64,000 nt of DNA from Sphaeramia orbicularis. Taxonomy: Eukaryota > Chordata > Actinopteri > Kurtiformes > Apogonidae. Location: NCBI RefSeq assembly GCF_902148855.1, contig NC_043976.1:20062166-20126165 (forward strand), in the 5' to 3' direction. The translations under genes and the position numbers were made by a program. The notes below the pieces were generated by a model. It saw nothing but the letters and a program-made list of their open reading frames with translations. It was not told where the DNA came from and searched no databases. Shown here piece after piece: positions 1 to 10,818 of the stretch; the first letter of the stretch is position 1; each line of letters begins with the position of its first letter.

Positions 1-1100
1 TGTTTTATATGTTTTCTGAAGTGAATGTGAAAAGGGAATTTACTTATTTTTTTCTGATTTTTCTTTTAAAAGAAGCCGGCATTAGATCTCTTTCTTGGCC
101 ATTTCTCTTAGCAGGTGTTAGTTTATTCCTATTACTACTGATGTCACTGTTATTCATGTCTGTCTGAAATGAAATACACAGGAAAAATTTATCACTTTTT
201 TCCCTTTTTGCATATTTTTTATCTCAAATAAAATGAAAATCAAATGAAGAGAACATTAGTGCTCTTTATTCACACGGTTGCTCTCAGCCCTTGTGTTTGG
301 TTATTCCTCTGTTCCTGAATGCAACTCACTGAACAGAGACTGCAGCGAGCCTCGGAACACCACTTTTCCACAGTCTGCCCTGTGATGGTCTCACCTTGCT
401 GTGTTCCACTATTGAAGCAGTCCACCACTGAGACCCATCCACGGTCATTATTGTGCACCATCTTTCAGTGAGTTGGATCCTTTACAAATGTGCTCAATAC
501 TGCTCTAAGCCCCAAGTTGCTAAGTGGGCTAAACAGAATAGGATGACTCACACCCACAGCTCTTGTTTAGTTTACCCTGACACCGTGGGTCAAGGATCAG
601 CAAAGCACGCACATACAAACAAATGCACAGAGTGTCTTTCACACTCATTAGCTATCAGTGGTGCATCTCTCAGTTGTCTGTGGTTTCCTCTTGTTGGTAT
701 AATGAGACCAGCTTCTTGAGGATTAAGGCTTTTTCAGAGGGGATGTGAGAAAAAAAGGCATAGTGTTAACCCACGACTTGGCTCTAGAGCAATGCCATGG
801 TTACACCATACAACATATTTGTATTCAGAAAGACATCTACTGCCTATGAATCAATATCTGTGTAGGCAAGACTGAAGATACAGTGGCCATTTATGTTCTC
901 TCCAACCACCTTTACCTCTAAAACATATCAGTCTCCTTTGTGAGATTTCACATATTTGTTAGTAGAGGAGCATATTGGTCAAAATTAGAAATTGGGGAAT
1001 AGTTAAATGGGATTAGTTGGTTTATTAATCCATATGTAAGGATTTCCACAGAGAAGTGTAAGCATTGCTTTTAATTTTTTATTAAAAAATATAGATATAA
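1..1100. other. Gene-free left edge, possible 3' end of an upstream gene
   Basis: I see no convincing coding exon here; the short open frames lack family resemblance and splice context. An AATAAA polyadenylation signal on the plus strand at 227-232 could end the 3' UTR of a plus-strand gene lying to the left. In human the neighbour of CRH on this side is TRIM55, in convergent orientation, so trim55 is the natural candidate, but nothing in the sequence itself identifies it. Confidence 0.25.
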
Positions 1101-1142
1101 GACGTTCTCTTGCACAACAAAAAATGACTGGTTGCACATAAG

Positions 1143-1148
1143 TTTATT
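1143..1148 (-). terminator. Candidate crhb polyadenylation signal
   Basis: AATAAA on the minus strand (read as TTTATT on plus), about 335 bases downstream of the crhb stop codon. A second AATAAA lies at 1078-1083. Either would give an AT-rich 3' UTR of roughly 350-420 bases, as is usual for vertebrate CRH genes. Confidence 0.45.
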
Positions 1149-1482
1149 AACAAACATAAATATCATAAATACAGTGAGTCATAATCTATAACAAAATTAA
1201 ATTTTTTCAATGCAGTATTTCATGACTTAACCAAAAGTATTTCATCTCAAATATGAAGAACGGTGAGATTCTACAGATTTGACACAAACATTAAAATGGT
1301 AAGGTACAATCGGATCATTATGAGCCAAGCCCGTTTACGCTCCATAGTTTGAGGTTAAAGCTATAAATAATAGAGTGATAAAGCAGCACTATATTGTACA
1401 GAGCATGTTTTGTGCTGATGGTAAAAATGAGAAATAAGAAAAAAGATGAAAGGGAGATCTTTGGCGGACTGGATTGAGGTCT

Positions 1483-1995
1483 TCATTTCCCGAAGAGCTC
1501 CATCATTCTTCTGTTATTTTGCGCTTGTTGGGCCAGCTGTTCCGCCCTGGACATCTCCATCATCTCCCGGAGCAGGTGGAAGGTCAGATCCAGGGATATC
1601 GGCGGGTCCTCGGACCTCCTTCCCCTCTCCATCGACTCGTCCCCACGGTCACCGAAGCCGCTTATGAGCGCCCTGATGTTTCCAACTTTCCCCTGTAAAA
1701 GACGCCTCGTCAGCTGGAGTTGCAGTGCTCTGTTGAAGATTGCAGGTGATCCGCCGGGATACATTGACGATGATGGGAAAGAGTTAGAGTCCCCGTTGCC
1801 CAGTCGGATGAAATACTCCTCTCCAAGCCGCTCCAAGATGGGACCAGACTGCTGCTCCTGCTGCTGCTGGGAGTTCTGGGTTTGGGGAGCTGGGACGCGC
1901 AGGGCACCGCCAGGGCTCTCAATAGCCCGACATTCGTAGCGCGGTAAGAAGGCAACTAGCAGAATCACGGTGGTACCAAATAAATTGAGCTTCAT
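1483..1995 (-). CDS. crhb: Corticotropin-releasing hormone precursor
   Basis: A 170-residue prepropeptide, close to the usual teleost CRH length (about 160-170). Residues 1 to about 24 form a signal peptide (charged start, hydrophobic core, then YECRA). A glutamine-rich stretch (residues about 43-50) lies in the propeptide, with the conserved cryptic motif around RLGEEYFIRLGN. The dibasic furin-type site RGRR at 124-127 releases a 41-residue peptide, residues 128-168 (starts SEDPPISLDLTFHLLRE, ends MMELF), followed by GK, the amidation and trimming signal. The secreted amide acts on CRH receptors to drive pituitary ACTH release and the stress axis. The whole reading frame sits in one exon, with an acceptor just upstream (exon begins at 2015) and the only intron in the 5' UTR, as in all vertebrate CRH genes. 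Substitutions such as MMEMS and QNNRR in the mature peptide are of the percomorph type. I favour the crhb paralogue from memory of tilapia-like sequences; crha is not excluded. Confidence 0.95.
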   Translation of the reverse strand: MKLNLFGTTVILLVAFLPRYECRAIESPGGALRVPAPQTQNSQQQQEQQSGPILERLGEEYFIRLGNGDSNSFPSSSMYPGGSPAIFNRALQLQLTRRLLQGKVGNIRALISGFGDRGDESMERGRRSEDPPISLDLTFHLLREMMEMSRAEQLAQQAQNNRRMMELFGK

Positions 1996-2015
1996 GTCAG
2001 GATTTCAACAGGAAT

Positions 2016-2540
2016 CTGAGGAAAGAAAACAAATACCTTCAATATTTTCACGTTGCATTTTCATTTTTCCTTAAATCTGGTGCAAATTCGGCTGCGCAAT
2101 GAGGATTTTACGCACATGAAAGAAGCAGAAGACAGTGTAACAAACTGTAAACTATAAGTAAAAGTGTTAGAATTTATTTATTATTACAAAAGACCATTAG
2201 ATACATCTTCACATGCAGTATTAATAGTAGGGAATCGTGTGTGTCTTGTATCCATGAAGTGGAATGTTTGCGCGTAAAAAGAGATTTTGTTTTGGAGTGT
2301 GAAAGTTTTGCAGCCTCCTTATCTTACACTCGTTTGCAATACTTGCACAAAATATCAGGCTTAGATGTGCAATAAAATTTCTTAGAGGAAAAACTCCGCT
2401 GGATGATGCAAGATGTGTTTTGAGAGACGCATTTGGAGTGATTTAAGGCGCGCAGAGAAACATAAAAAAAAAAGAAACATGCCCAAAAAGGGCGTTCAGA
2501 AATAAAGAAAATTCTGCACAAAAGACAAGAAGCTTCGTAC
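2016..2540 (-). other. 5' UTR intron of crhb
   Basis: Intron of 525 bases between the non-coding first exon (about 2541-2645) and the coding exon (from 2015). On the minus strand the donor reads AAG/gtacga and the acceptor ctcag, 20 bases upstream of the start codon. Placement of the single intron in the 5' leader is diagnostic for CRH. Confidence 0.8.
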
Positions 2541-2800
2541 CTTAAATCTTTAGAGGAGGTCCAGTACTGCCGCTTGGGTTACCAGGTGTTTGGCGAGATG
2601 CCACCCTCCTTCGCTCCGTTAAGAAACAAGTATAAGCTATAGTTACTTAAAGAGTAGACGCTGAATGGACTTATATAGCCAACCTCACTATAAATGTCGC
2701 GCTCCAAAGTGAGATTGAGTCTGCGCGTTCTTGCTGGGGTGTAATGTGAATGGACGCCTCTGACAAAGTGCTTTAGTTTAGATGAGATGAGTCATATGTG
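2541..2800 (-). promoter_or_regulatory. crhb promoter and first exon
   Basis: On the minus strand a TATA box (TATATAA) lies at 2671-2677, which predicts transcription start near 2645 and a first exon of about 105 bases ending at the donor at 2541. Upstream, at 2788-2794, is TGAGTCA, an AP-1/CRE-like element about 145 bases from the predicted start. Mammalian CRH promoters carry a cAMP response element in a comparable proximal position, so this site could serve the same input; a full TGACGTCA was not seen. Confidence 0.7.
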
Positions 2801-5800
2801 AGTGTGCGCGCCTGTGCACGCGTGTCTACCTCTGTGCTTTCAGAATAGGCCTATAGGTGCCACACCTGACATTTTCACTTCATTGAGTTGGTAAAAGTGA
2901 TTGCAGATGTTTATGAGTTTGATAAGAAAAAAAAAGAAGAGTAAACTCATGAAAGAAGATGTCGGCTGTTTCTTCTACTTTTAAATAAAATCTTGTAATA
3001 ATGTCTCCAGAACCAGACTGAAATATGTTTGAGTCTACAGAATACAAATAAAGTTATAAAATAAACTAATATTCAGGTTTAAATAATTAACATAATTATG
3101 CAATCAAAGTGCTATGATGCTCTCACTAAATTTGCAATTTAAATACTGGAAATTAGATTGTTTTGATGATTCAAATGGAGAGAACAGGTACATTTTTATG
3201 CAATCTGCAGGCCTGTTTTGTCTCTGGATTATGCACCATACTAATGTTTTCAGAGCAGTTCCCCAGCTGACCTGTGGTGCATTGGTAAATGGGCATCTGC
3301 AAACAGCTCAGGCTGAGAGAGGGGCATTGTCTCCTAGTGATTCATTGCTGCTGCATGTACATACGTCACAACCTCTGCTACCGGGCGCCTTGGCCACCTC
3401 ACTCCACAGGGCCCACCACCAAGCCACTCCAACATGAGACAAACCTTTAGAATCCTAAGCAGTCTGATGATGACAAAAAGTAACTTCTTTTTTCCATTTA
3501 TCACTTACCATAACGTTTGTGCAATCCAATAAAATAACAGATGAATGACTGTGTGTGTAATACAGTTAGAAACTGATTATGAAACTTTTCCAGTTAAGCA
3601 TTGATTTCCCATTTTTGGTGCCACCACTCAAAGTGTGGTGAAACCTGTTCCATTAATCCTTAATAATAAACCCATTTCATTCAGACATGCAGCCTGCAAA
3701 AAATGATTTCCACATATACAATATTTGCAGAGGTCAAAGTGACTTAACACATACTGTGCACTCAAGTAAGAAGCAGCCAATTTGTGAGATAGGAGACACA
3801 GAAATTGAATTTTGCAGATGTACTCACAGAGTACCAGCTAGAACTTTACATGTTATCACCTTAACAGATTTCAGCGAATCACAGCATCAGAGCAGTTGTT
3901 TTTCCCTTAACCTCCTCACTTTGTTGCTCCTCATGCTCCGTGCTGCTCCAGGGGAGGTTGTCAGGTCCCATCATGAGAAACACATGTTGTCTGACACAAA
4001 TAGAAAACACCGCCAGATGAGAAAGTGACTGCTTGTGGTCAACTCATGTCACCTCATTTTCAAATCACTGTCCCTGAATGGATCACTGGGAGAGAAATCC
4101 TCTCCTGTGACGCCACACCGGAAGAGATTCAGGCTAAAATTATTATCCCTCTGTTTCCTCAATTAGACTTAATCCCTTGGATGATTAGATTGGATAAAAC
4201 TTTAATGATTAGGTTGAGGAAATTGTATGTTGACACCCGTGACTCTGACCTCTTTCTACAGGTAGACAAGCAAAGAAGACATGTTTGTACATGAACTGAG
4301 ACTAAAATTTAATTTTACCAGATGTTTCCAAACTGCTTCTGTGAAAATTTATCACAGAAGCACCAACCGGCAAACAAATCCCCCATGGTAACTGATTCTT
4401 TTAATTGATCATTTGCCTTTCTGATAATGATCTGCTATAATTGTAGGGACAAGTGCTTCTCTCCAAACTGTCCCTTGCTAAATTATTGGACAGCTTTCCC
4501 CAGCGCATTGAATCTATACTCAATACTTCTGTGTTCTACTCGACTTTGAGCAACTAATCTTAATAAACAAAGGTGCTCTGGCTGTTTAATTAACTATTAC
4601 CAGATATTCTGGTACTGCTTGTGGGGACTGCAGAACCCAGGGCTCCTGACCCAGACCACCGCCTGACCTCAGTGCTGCAGCTCAGGTGTCCTTCTGGTTT
4701 ATAGTACTGTGATATAACCTGTTATAAAAACACCTCTCTGATCGAACAGACAGCTTGGCCTTTCATCTTTAGAGAGAGCACATGGAAAACTTTACAGAAA
4801 TAGCTTTTCCTGCTTCACAGTTGACCACAAAATTGGATAAGAATTCATACAGTCACCCCACTCGATATATAAAAAAATAAATATTTAGTAGTGTTAAGTC
4901 AGGGCAGGTAATTCTAAAACGATATATAAATTATGCAGGAAGGAAGCTGCTGGCCAGTATCCCCCCTGGTTTTCTTGACGTTTAAGCATTCTTCAGTGCA
5001 GCTCAGCTGCTTTGAAAAGGGAGCGGAAGCTGAATTTCTTTTCATGCGTGTTTCAGCTCCTCATAACGGAAATGATCAACTGTAACCTTCATCTGAAGCT
5101 CTTGAAAATGTCATATTTAAGAATTCAATGTGAGACAGCTGGCTCTCCTGAGCTTCCCTTATGGATTGCATGCAAGCCTGCATGAGAATGTGTTAGCCTA
5201 AGTAAATCTGTCCATAATGCAGCTAAAACCCCAGGGGTCTTTCTGTCTATATGGATCTTGCATGTGTAGCACTGAAGGTGTTAAACCAGGGTCTTCTTTA
5301 ATGCCTGTTCTCATTCTACTGTAGATGCCAATTTCCTCACACAGGAGGTTGTGGAAGGAAGGCCAATATTTAATCTGCTACAATTTACATTCCCTTTAGT
5401 GATTGTTCACAGCAATGGGCAGATTGTGAAGTCCAGGTTTAGAAACTACTATAGTAAACATATTCAGACCTTCATTAGAGTTTTTTCATGAATAGAAAAC
5501 ACTTTATAAAATAAACTTTTTATACAATATTTACTATATGCACTGAATTCATTTCAGAGATGCATGACAGACAAGAAACTGTTTTTTTTATGAAATGCAC
5601 AAGGCAGCCAGTGCTCACTCTTTGACTGTTAGATTTAAGCAGTTCATAATGTGACAAAAATTGCAGTCTCAAGAAACATCTAGGTCAGAGCCATTCCACC
5701 AAAATTGTAGCCCAGTTTTCTTTGCTCTCTGATAACACACTCACAACATAATTGGCTCATAGGGGACTCTTAATCTGAACACATAACACTCATTGTGTCT

Positions 5801-8313
5801 TCCTCACAAAGTCTCACAGCTAATGTTTTAAGGACTTATAACATCTAACATTTATCAATATGAAGTGTATGTTTTATATCTATGAATCTATAAATATGTT
5901 TTATTGTTTTTGCTGCAGTAAACTGTGATGAGTGACAACTGCAGAAGTCAGTGCAAAATGATTGATGGGCATCATATGCATCGACACTGAAGGTGGTTAA
6001 ACAACATGACAGAAGACAGCCGGAGAACAGAAACATGTCTTTATTTTGGCCCCTCTCTGAGCTTCAATGACCTTAAAAATTCCTCGTGGCTTTCAACATG
6101 GCTACCCTCATTTCATCTAACAATCAGAAGCATAAAGGCTCAAATGGTTGAACAGCTTTCTTCCTGTCTCTCTAGATGTCTGTCACTTTGCGCTCTCTCA
6201 CAGCTATCAGTTACTTACTTATACGAGGGCTCTTTGTTTCTTTATCTGCAAGATTCAAAACAAGTTAAACGTACCAAGTGAGCTGCTAGTATACAATTTA
6301 GAATGGTTATGCCTGCTCTTATATAACCCTGTTTTTTCTTCATACAGTATTGTAAAAACTTACAGAAAAGATCTTGACAACCTTCCTCTTCGATCCCTTT
6401 TGTTTTGAAGGACAGATAGAGTCAGTTTTGGAAGATGTAAGATGCATTTACTGTCAAGTACAGGGCTAATGAGAGAAAACTGTCAGTGTAGTGGAGAAAG
6501 GGCCTTTTTTTCTCCTTCATCCAAGCATGTCTGCTACAAACTTTTTTTTAAGATAAAAGTAGTCAGAGAAGGTTATGATTCAGTGCAAGTATAGCAAAGA
6601 TGGCATCGCAACAGAAATGCACATCCATCATAGCACAACAGTTGCTGGTTTAGTCACCACTCTCAAAAAGGCACGTTTGACATCAATTATTTCACTTCCT
6701 AGCCTTTGTCTATACATTATCAGAGCCGTGATATCCTCATTACGAGAGGTGACGGCTTCATTGAATTGACTGATCGTTGCCATTTTCCAAGAATGCCATG
6801 CCGTGTGACTGTATGTACAAACAAGGGGCTTCTTGCACCCTCTTAAAGCCATGGACACACAGCCAGAACTCTTTCAGATGACCGAGCTGGGCATTTGCCC
6901 CATAGCCATTATAATGGATGTCCAACACCACATTAATCAGAATGCAAACCAGTGAATATGCAGTGAAATCAGTTGTGTTTCACAGGATAAGATGCACGTA
7001 CTTAAAATAGTTTAATGAGCAGACAATGCATGTAGGCTGGGACATGCTACATATAGTGTTAGGAACAGCAAATAATGTCAACCAAAATGTTTTTGGGCAA
7101 TTTCTGAGAATATAAAAGCATTGATTTTTGTTTCTGTCACAATAGGAGATAATGAGGATACAGAGTTTCTAATTAAAATATTCTGCCCATAGCTGATCCC
7201 CTCCTCCTCCTCCCCCTTTTTTTTTTTTTTTTTTTTTTTTACCCCTGAGTACAATGAATGACTCATCTCTTGTTTTGTTTTTCCTTCTAGTTAAGGTCTG
7301 AAGATGAGTGTTTCCTAAGTTCTGAGGTGCCCAACACATCTCTTTAATTTTTCTCTGATGGCTAAAAAAAACACTCATAGGCAAAGATCATACAGTGGCA
7401 CAGGGCCAAATTAAAACCTGAAACAATGATGTCAGAAAGCAGCAGCATCAGGAAAAATCTCAGATAGACAAGAACACCACAGTCTGTTTCACACTGTTAG
7501 AGAGTTGGCTACAAAAAAAGGAATACACACAAGTACGGTAAACTTTTTTAACAACAGAAGTAGAAATCACAAATCAGAAAAAAAAGAGTAGGTTTAGACT
7601 TGTTTGGATGAATGATATGTCTTTAATAAATATGTTGTGTGTTTAAAGCATTAATTTCTTCAGAGAATCATCTCTAGGCTGAACTTTGGTCTTTGTGATT
7701 AATTCAATTGAGTGGCTTTAATTTAAAAGCTTCCAGAGCTTGGCATCAATCAATTGACCCAGTCAAATAAAACTAATGTAATGAATCAATCAACAGAGAT
7801 ACACACATTAATCTGGAGCACTCTTGTGTCAGAAGCCTTTCACTATCAGCCTTTAGCCCTCCAGAGAGAAGTAGAGTGTGAATATACAGAAGGGACGCTC
7901 CTGATTAGAGATACATGAGTGGGGATACTGAGAGGAGGAAGATCTTCCTGGTGTCATCTAGTAAATTCATCAGTATGAGTGATTGGACGACTGAAGACTG
8001 ACATCGTTTGTTGGGATGAACATGGTAGCGAGGCAGCTGTCAGACAGAGAGGAGAAGGGAAGAGGTGCCAGGAACTGCACTGTCCTTTACCGTCCTCATC
8101 CAGCGATGATGGGGAGGTCGTCCAAACATTTAGCGTAACAGAGGACCTAATGAAGCCGCCATTGCTAGTGTTGGTGTCGACACTGCACTCTGATGTTTTG
8201 CTCAAGGTGGAAGAATTAACCACAGTAGATGTCTTTGCTCATCTGTTTCTCCTTTCTTTGTCATATTTATGTGATCAACAACACCTTTAGGAACAGTTGA
8301 GAAGAATATGTAT
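2801..8313. other. Intergenic, no gene recognised
   Basis: The open frames here are short, overlap on both strands and show no family motifs. The only obvious structure is a CT-rich then poly-T run at 7201-7240. This lies immediately upstream of crhb and may hold its regulatory elements, but I cannot point to individual sites with confidence. Confidence 0.4.
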
Positions 8314-8779
8314 CAGGGATGTCAAATACACAGGCCAAAGATTCCACTCTGGTCCTGCAAGAATATGCAAAGTGCGAAAATTACGCTGAAGGCAATAACA
8401 GTCAAACTCATTTTAGTTAAAAACTCCAACAGTTCAACAAAATGACTGTTAGTAAATGTTTTGTGCCTTTGTAGATCCACTTGGATCTGAAATTCACATG
8501 TATAAATGATAACTTGAAGCATAATATTGTTAAAATTGCATTTATTTTTCTTAAGAAATTTCAGGTTGTTCAGGTTATTCACACTTTTTTGTGAAAGGAT
8601 AGTTTGTAAATGTAAACATTTTCATGATTTTATTATATTTCATAGAACTAAAACAAAGAGAAAATGTTGGAGTTCTAATTATTTTTAGGTTATTATGCTA
8701 TTATTTTACTGGTCTGGCCCGATTGATATCAGATTGGGCTGCATGTGGCCCCTGAACTAAAATGAGTTTCACACCTCTG
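8314..8779. mobile_element. hAT-type MITE (family A, old copy)
   Basis: About 466 bases running from CAGGGATGTCAAATACACAG to the inverted end TTTCACACCTCTG. Interior and right arm are clearly related to the element at 62218-63320: both contain CATAATATTGTTAAAATTGC and the right-end GTGGCCCCTGAACTAAAATG. There is no transposase. The flanking octamers (atatgtat, atgtacat) agree at only five of eight positions, so this copy is older than its relative. Confidence 0.7.
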
Positions 8780-9561
8780 ATGTACATGGTATTAGTTGGA
8801 CCACTTATTTGACCATATGGATATTTTATAAATTAGGTGAAAAGACAGAACTTTGCTTTATTTGGCACTAATGGATACTATCAGGTATCTCAATTGGAAG
8901 TGCTCACTTTAGGGGAAAGTAATGGTTAAAATATGAAACTCACACTTAGTTTTTCACATTTTGTTCCAAGAATTAATCTATAAATTAATGCTTTTGACTC
9001 ACTGGGTGAATTCAAGACTAAATAAACTACCGAGTGTTATTGTGATTCCTAAGACTTTGGCTCAGGGTTTAATGTGATATATTTGTTCAGTTTTGTCACA
9101 CTTGATTTAATGTTTTTGTTTATGTAAAGGTTTACCTCATTTATTGAGATTTTTCTCTCAAGGGGCATTATGCTTTACTCAGGTTAGGTCAAATAAAAAC
9201 ATCATATATTTACTGATTAATTACTGCAAGATTTAAATATATTGATCCAAATGTATTCTTTTTTTTCCCATAGATATTCATCTCAATATTTACCAAGTTT
9301 CTTTGGTTAGAGATAGTTTCTTACAATATCTTTTTTCAGCTGAATCAGTTATTTCCTGCTCTTCGCTGTGCTTATAATATCAGCCATTTAATACATGTTT
9401 AGGTAACAATATGTGAGTCAATGTATTTAGTTACAGTTGAAATAGGTTGTCAGAAATCAGTTTCATTCTTTAAATCCATGGATTACAATGACAGTATATG
9501 ATGGATTAGTTTTTGTGTGTAAAGTGCAAAAGGCACAACATGATTCCCTGAAAATAAAGTA

Positions 9562-9620
<59 letters not shown>

Positions 9621-9640
9621 TATTTCTTTATTTATTATTT
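9562..9640. repeat. (CTTT)n then (ATTT)n microsatellite
   Basis: A pure CTTT run of about 60 bases grading into ATTT units. It abuts the 3' end of the minus-strand LINE that follows, so it is best read as the expanded AAAT/AAAG tail of that retroelement. Confidence 0.9.
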
Positions 9641-10818
9641 ATTTATTTAGGATCCTCATTAGCTGTACCATAGCTGCAGCTATTCTTCCTGGGGTCCTTA
9701 CAATAATCTTTACAACTAGTCAGTGTGAATAACATACAGTATAATCATACAAAACAATTTTCACATACTACATAATATACAAAAAATAAACAACAGACAA
9801 AAATACAGACATGATAGCTCCTTTAGGTCAGCAGCGGTATAGTATGTATAGTACATATATTCAATTAACCCAGGTATCAATCATTTATGGTCAATAGACG
9901 TTTCTTGACTGATTTCTTAAATTTCCTTTTACAGTTTTCTTGTGTGATGTGTTCTGGTGGTTTGTTCCATTCTTGCATAGCTTTGTATATTACCATTCTT
10001 TTCATTGCATTTGTTCTTGATTTGGGTAGTGTAAAATTATCTCTGGTTGCCTGCCTGGTTCCATAGCTATCTGAATTAAAACAAACATTTTTGTACAAGA
10101 TGGATGTTTGTTTTTTTTTTGTTCTAATACTATTTCTAAAGAAAACCAGTACTGAATAAAGTAATCTTTTTTTTAACAGAGAGCCAGTTCAAGTGGTTAT
10201 GCATTGCAGTAACATTTGTTCTGTAGCCACACTGCAATGCAGTGCGAGCGGCTCTATTTTGTGCAGTTTGCAACTTTTCAATATTTTCTAGTGTTGTATT
10301 TGACCAGACTGCTGGACAGTAATCCAAACTGACAATACTAAGGATTGAATCACCAGTTTAGTAAAACTAGGTGACATAAAAGCTGCACACCTTTTTAGCA
10401 CAGAAACAGCATTTCCCATCTTGGTTGTCATATTATCAGTCTGTTTAGTCCAAGACTATTTGTTATCTAGCATAACTCCCAGTAATTTTGTTTCTTAAAC
10501 TTGTTTCACAGATATTTTGTTTATGATGAGATTCAATTCAGGTTGATGAAGTAGAGAATGAGTTGAGCCAAATATAATACTATTTGTTTTGGATACATTA
10601 AGAACCAACTTATTTTTCCATATCCATTCAATCACAGATTGCAATTCCTGCTGTTGGGATATATTTAACTCCAGACATGCAGGTGCTGTCAAATAAACGG
10701 TAGAATCATCTGCATACATTGTTATAGTTACCTCATTTAACACTAATGGTAAAATGTTTGTAAAAATTGTGTATAATAAAACTAAAGAGTATGTGCCACA
10801 TAGAAGATGAGTTGACAA
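9641..10818 (-). mobile_element. 5'-truncated LINE (L2/Rex/CR1-like non-LTR retrotransposon)
   Basis: Three consecutive minus-strand coding pieces belong to one degraded reverse transcriptase. 10495-10818 includes MYADDST, the catalytic YADD box, and the following KLVLNVSKTN block. 10136-10327 has the carboxy-terminal DYCPAVWSNT..LQTAQNRAART region. 9877-10098 continues to the end of ORF2 (KAMQEWNKPPEH..FKKSVKKRLL). Frame changes and stops separate the pieces. The 3' end has the fish LINE tail with CAGGAAGAATAGCTGCAGC followed by AAAT repeats. The 5' part (endonuclease and fingers) is absent, as expected of incomplete reverse transcription. Clade assignment within the L2/CR1/Rex group is from memory. 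Confidence 0.85.
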
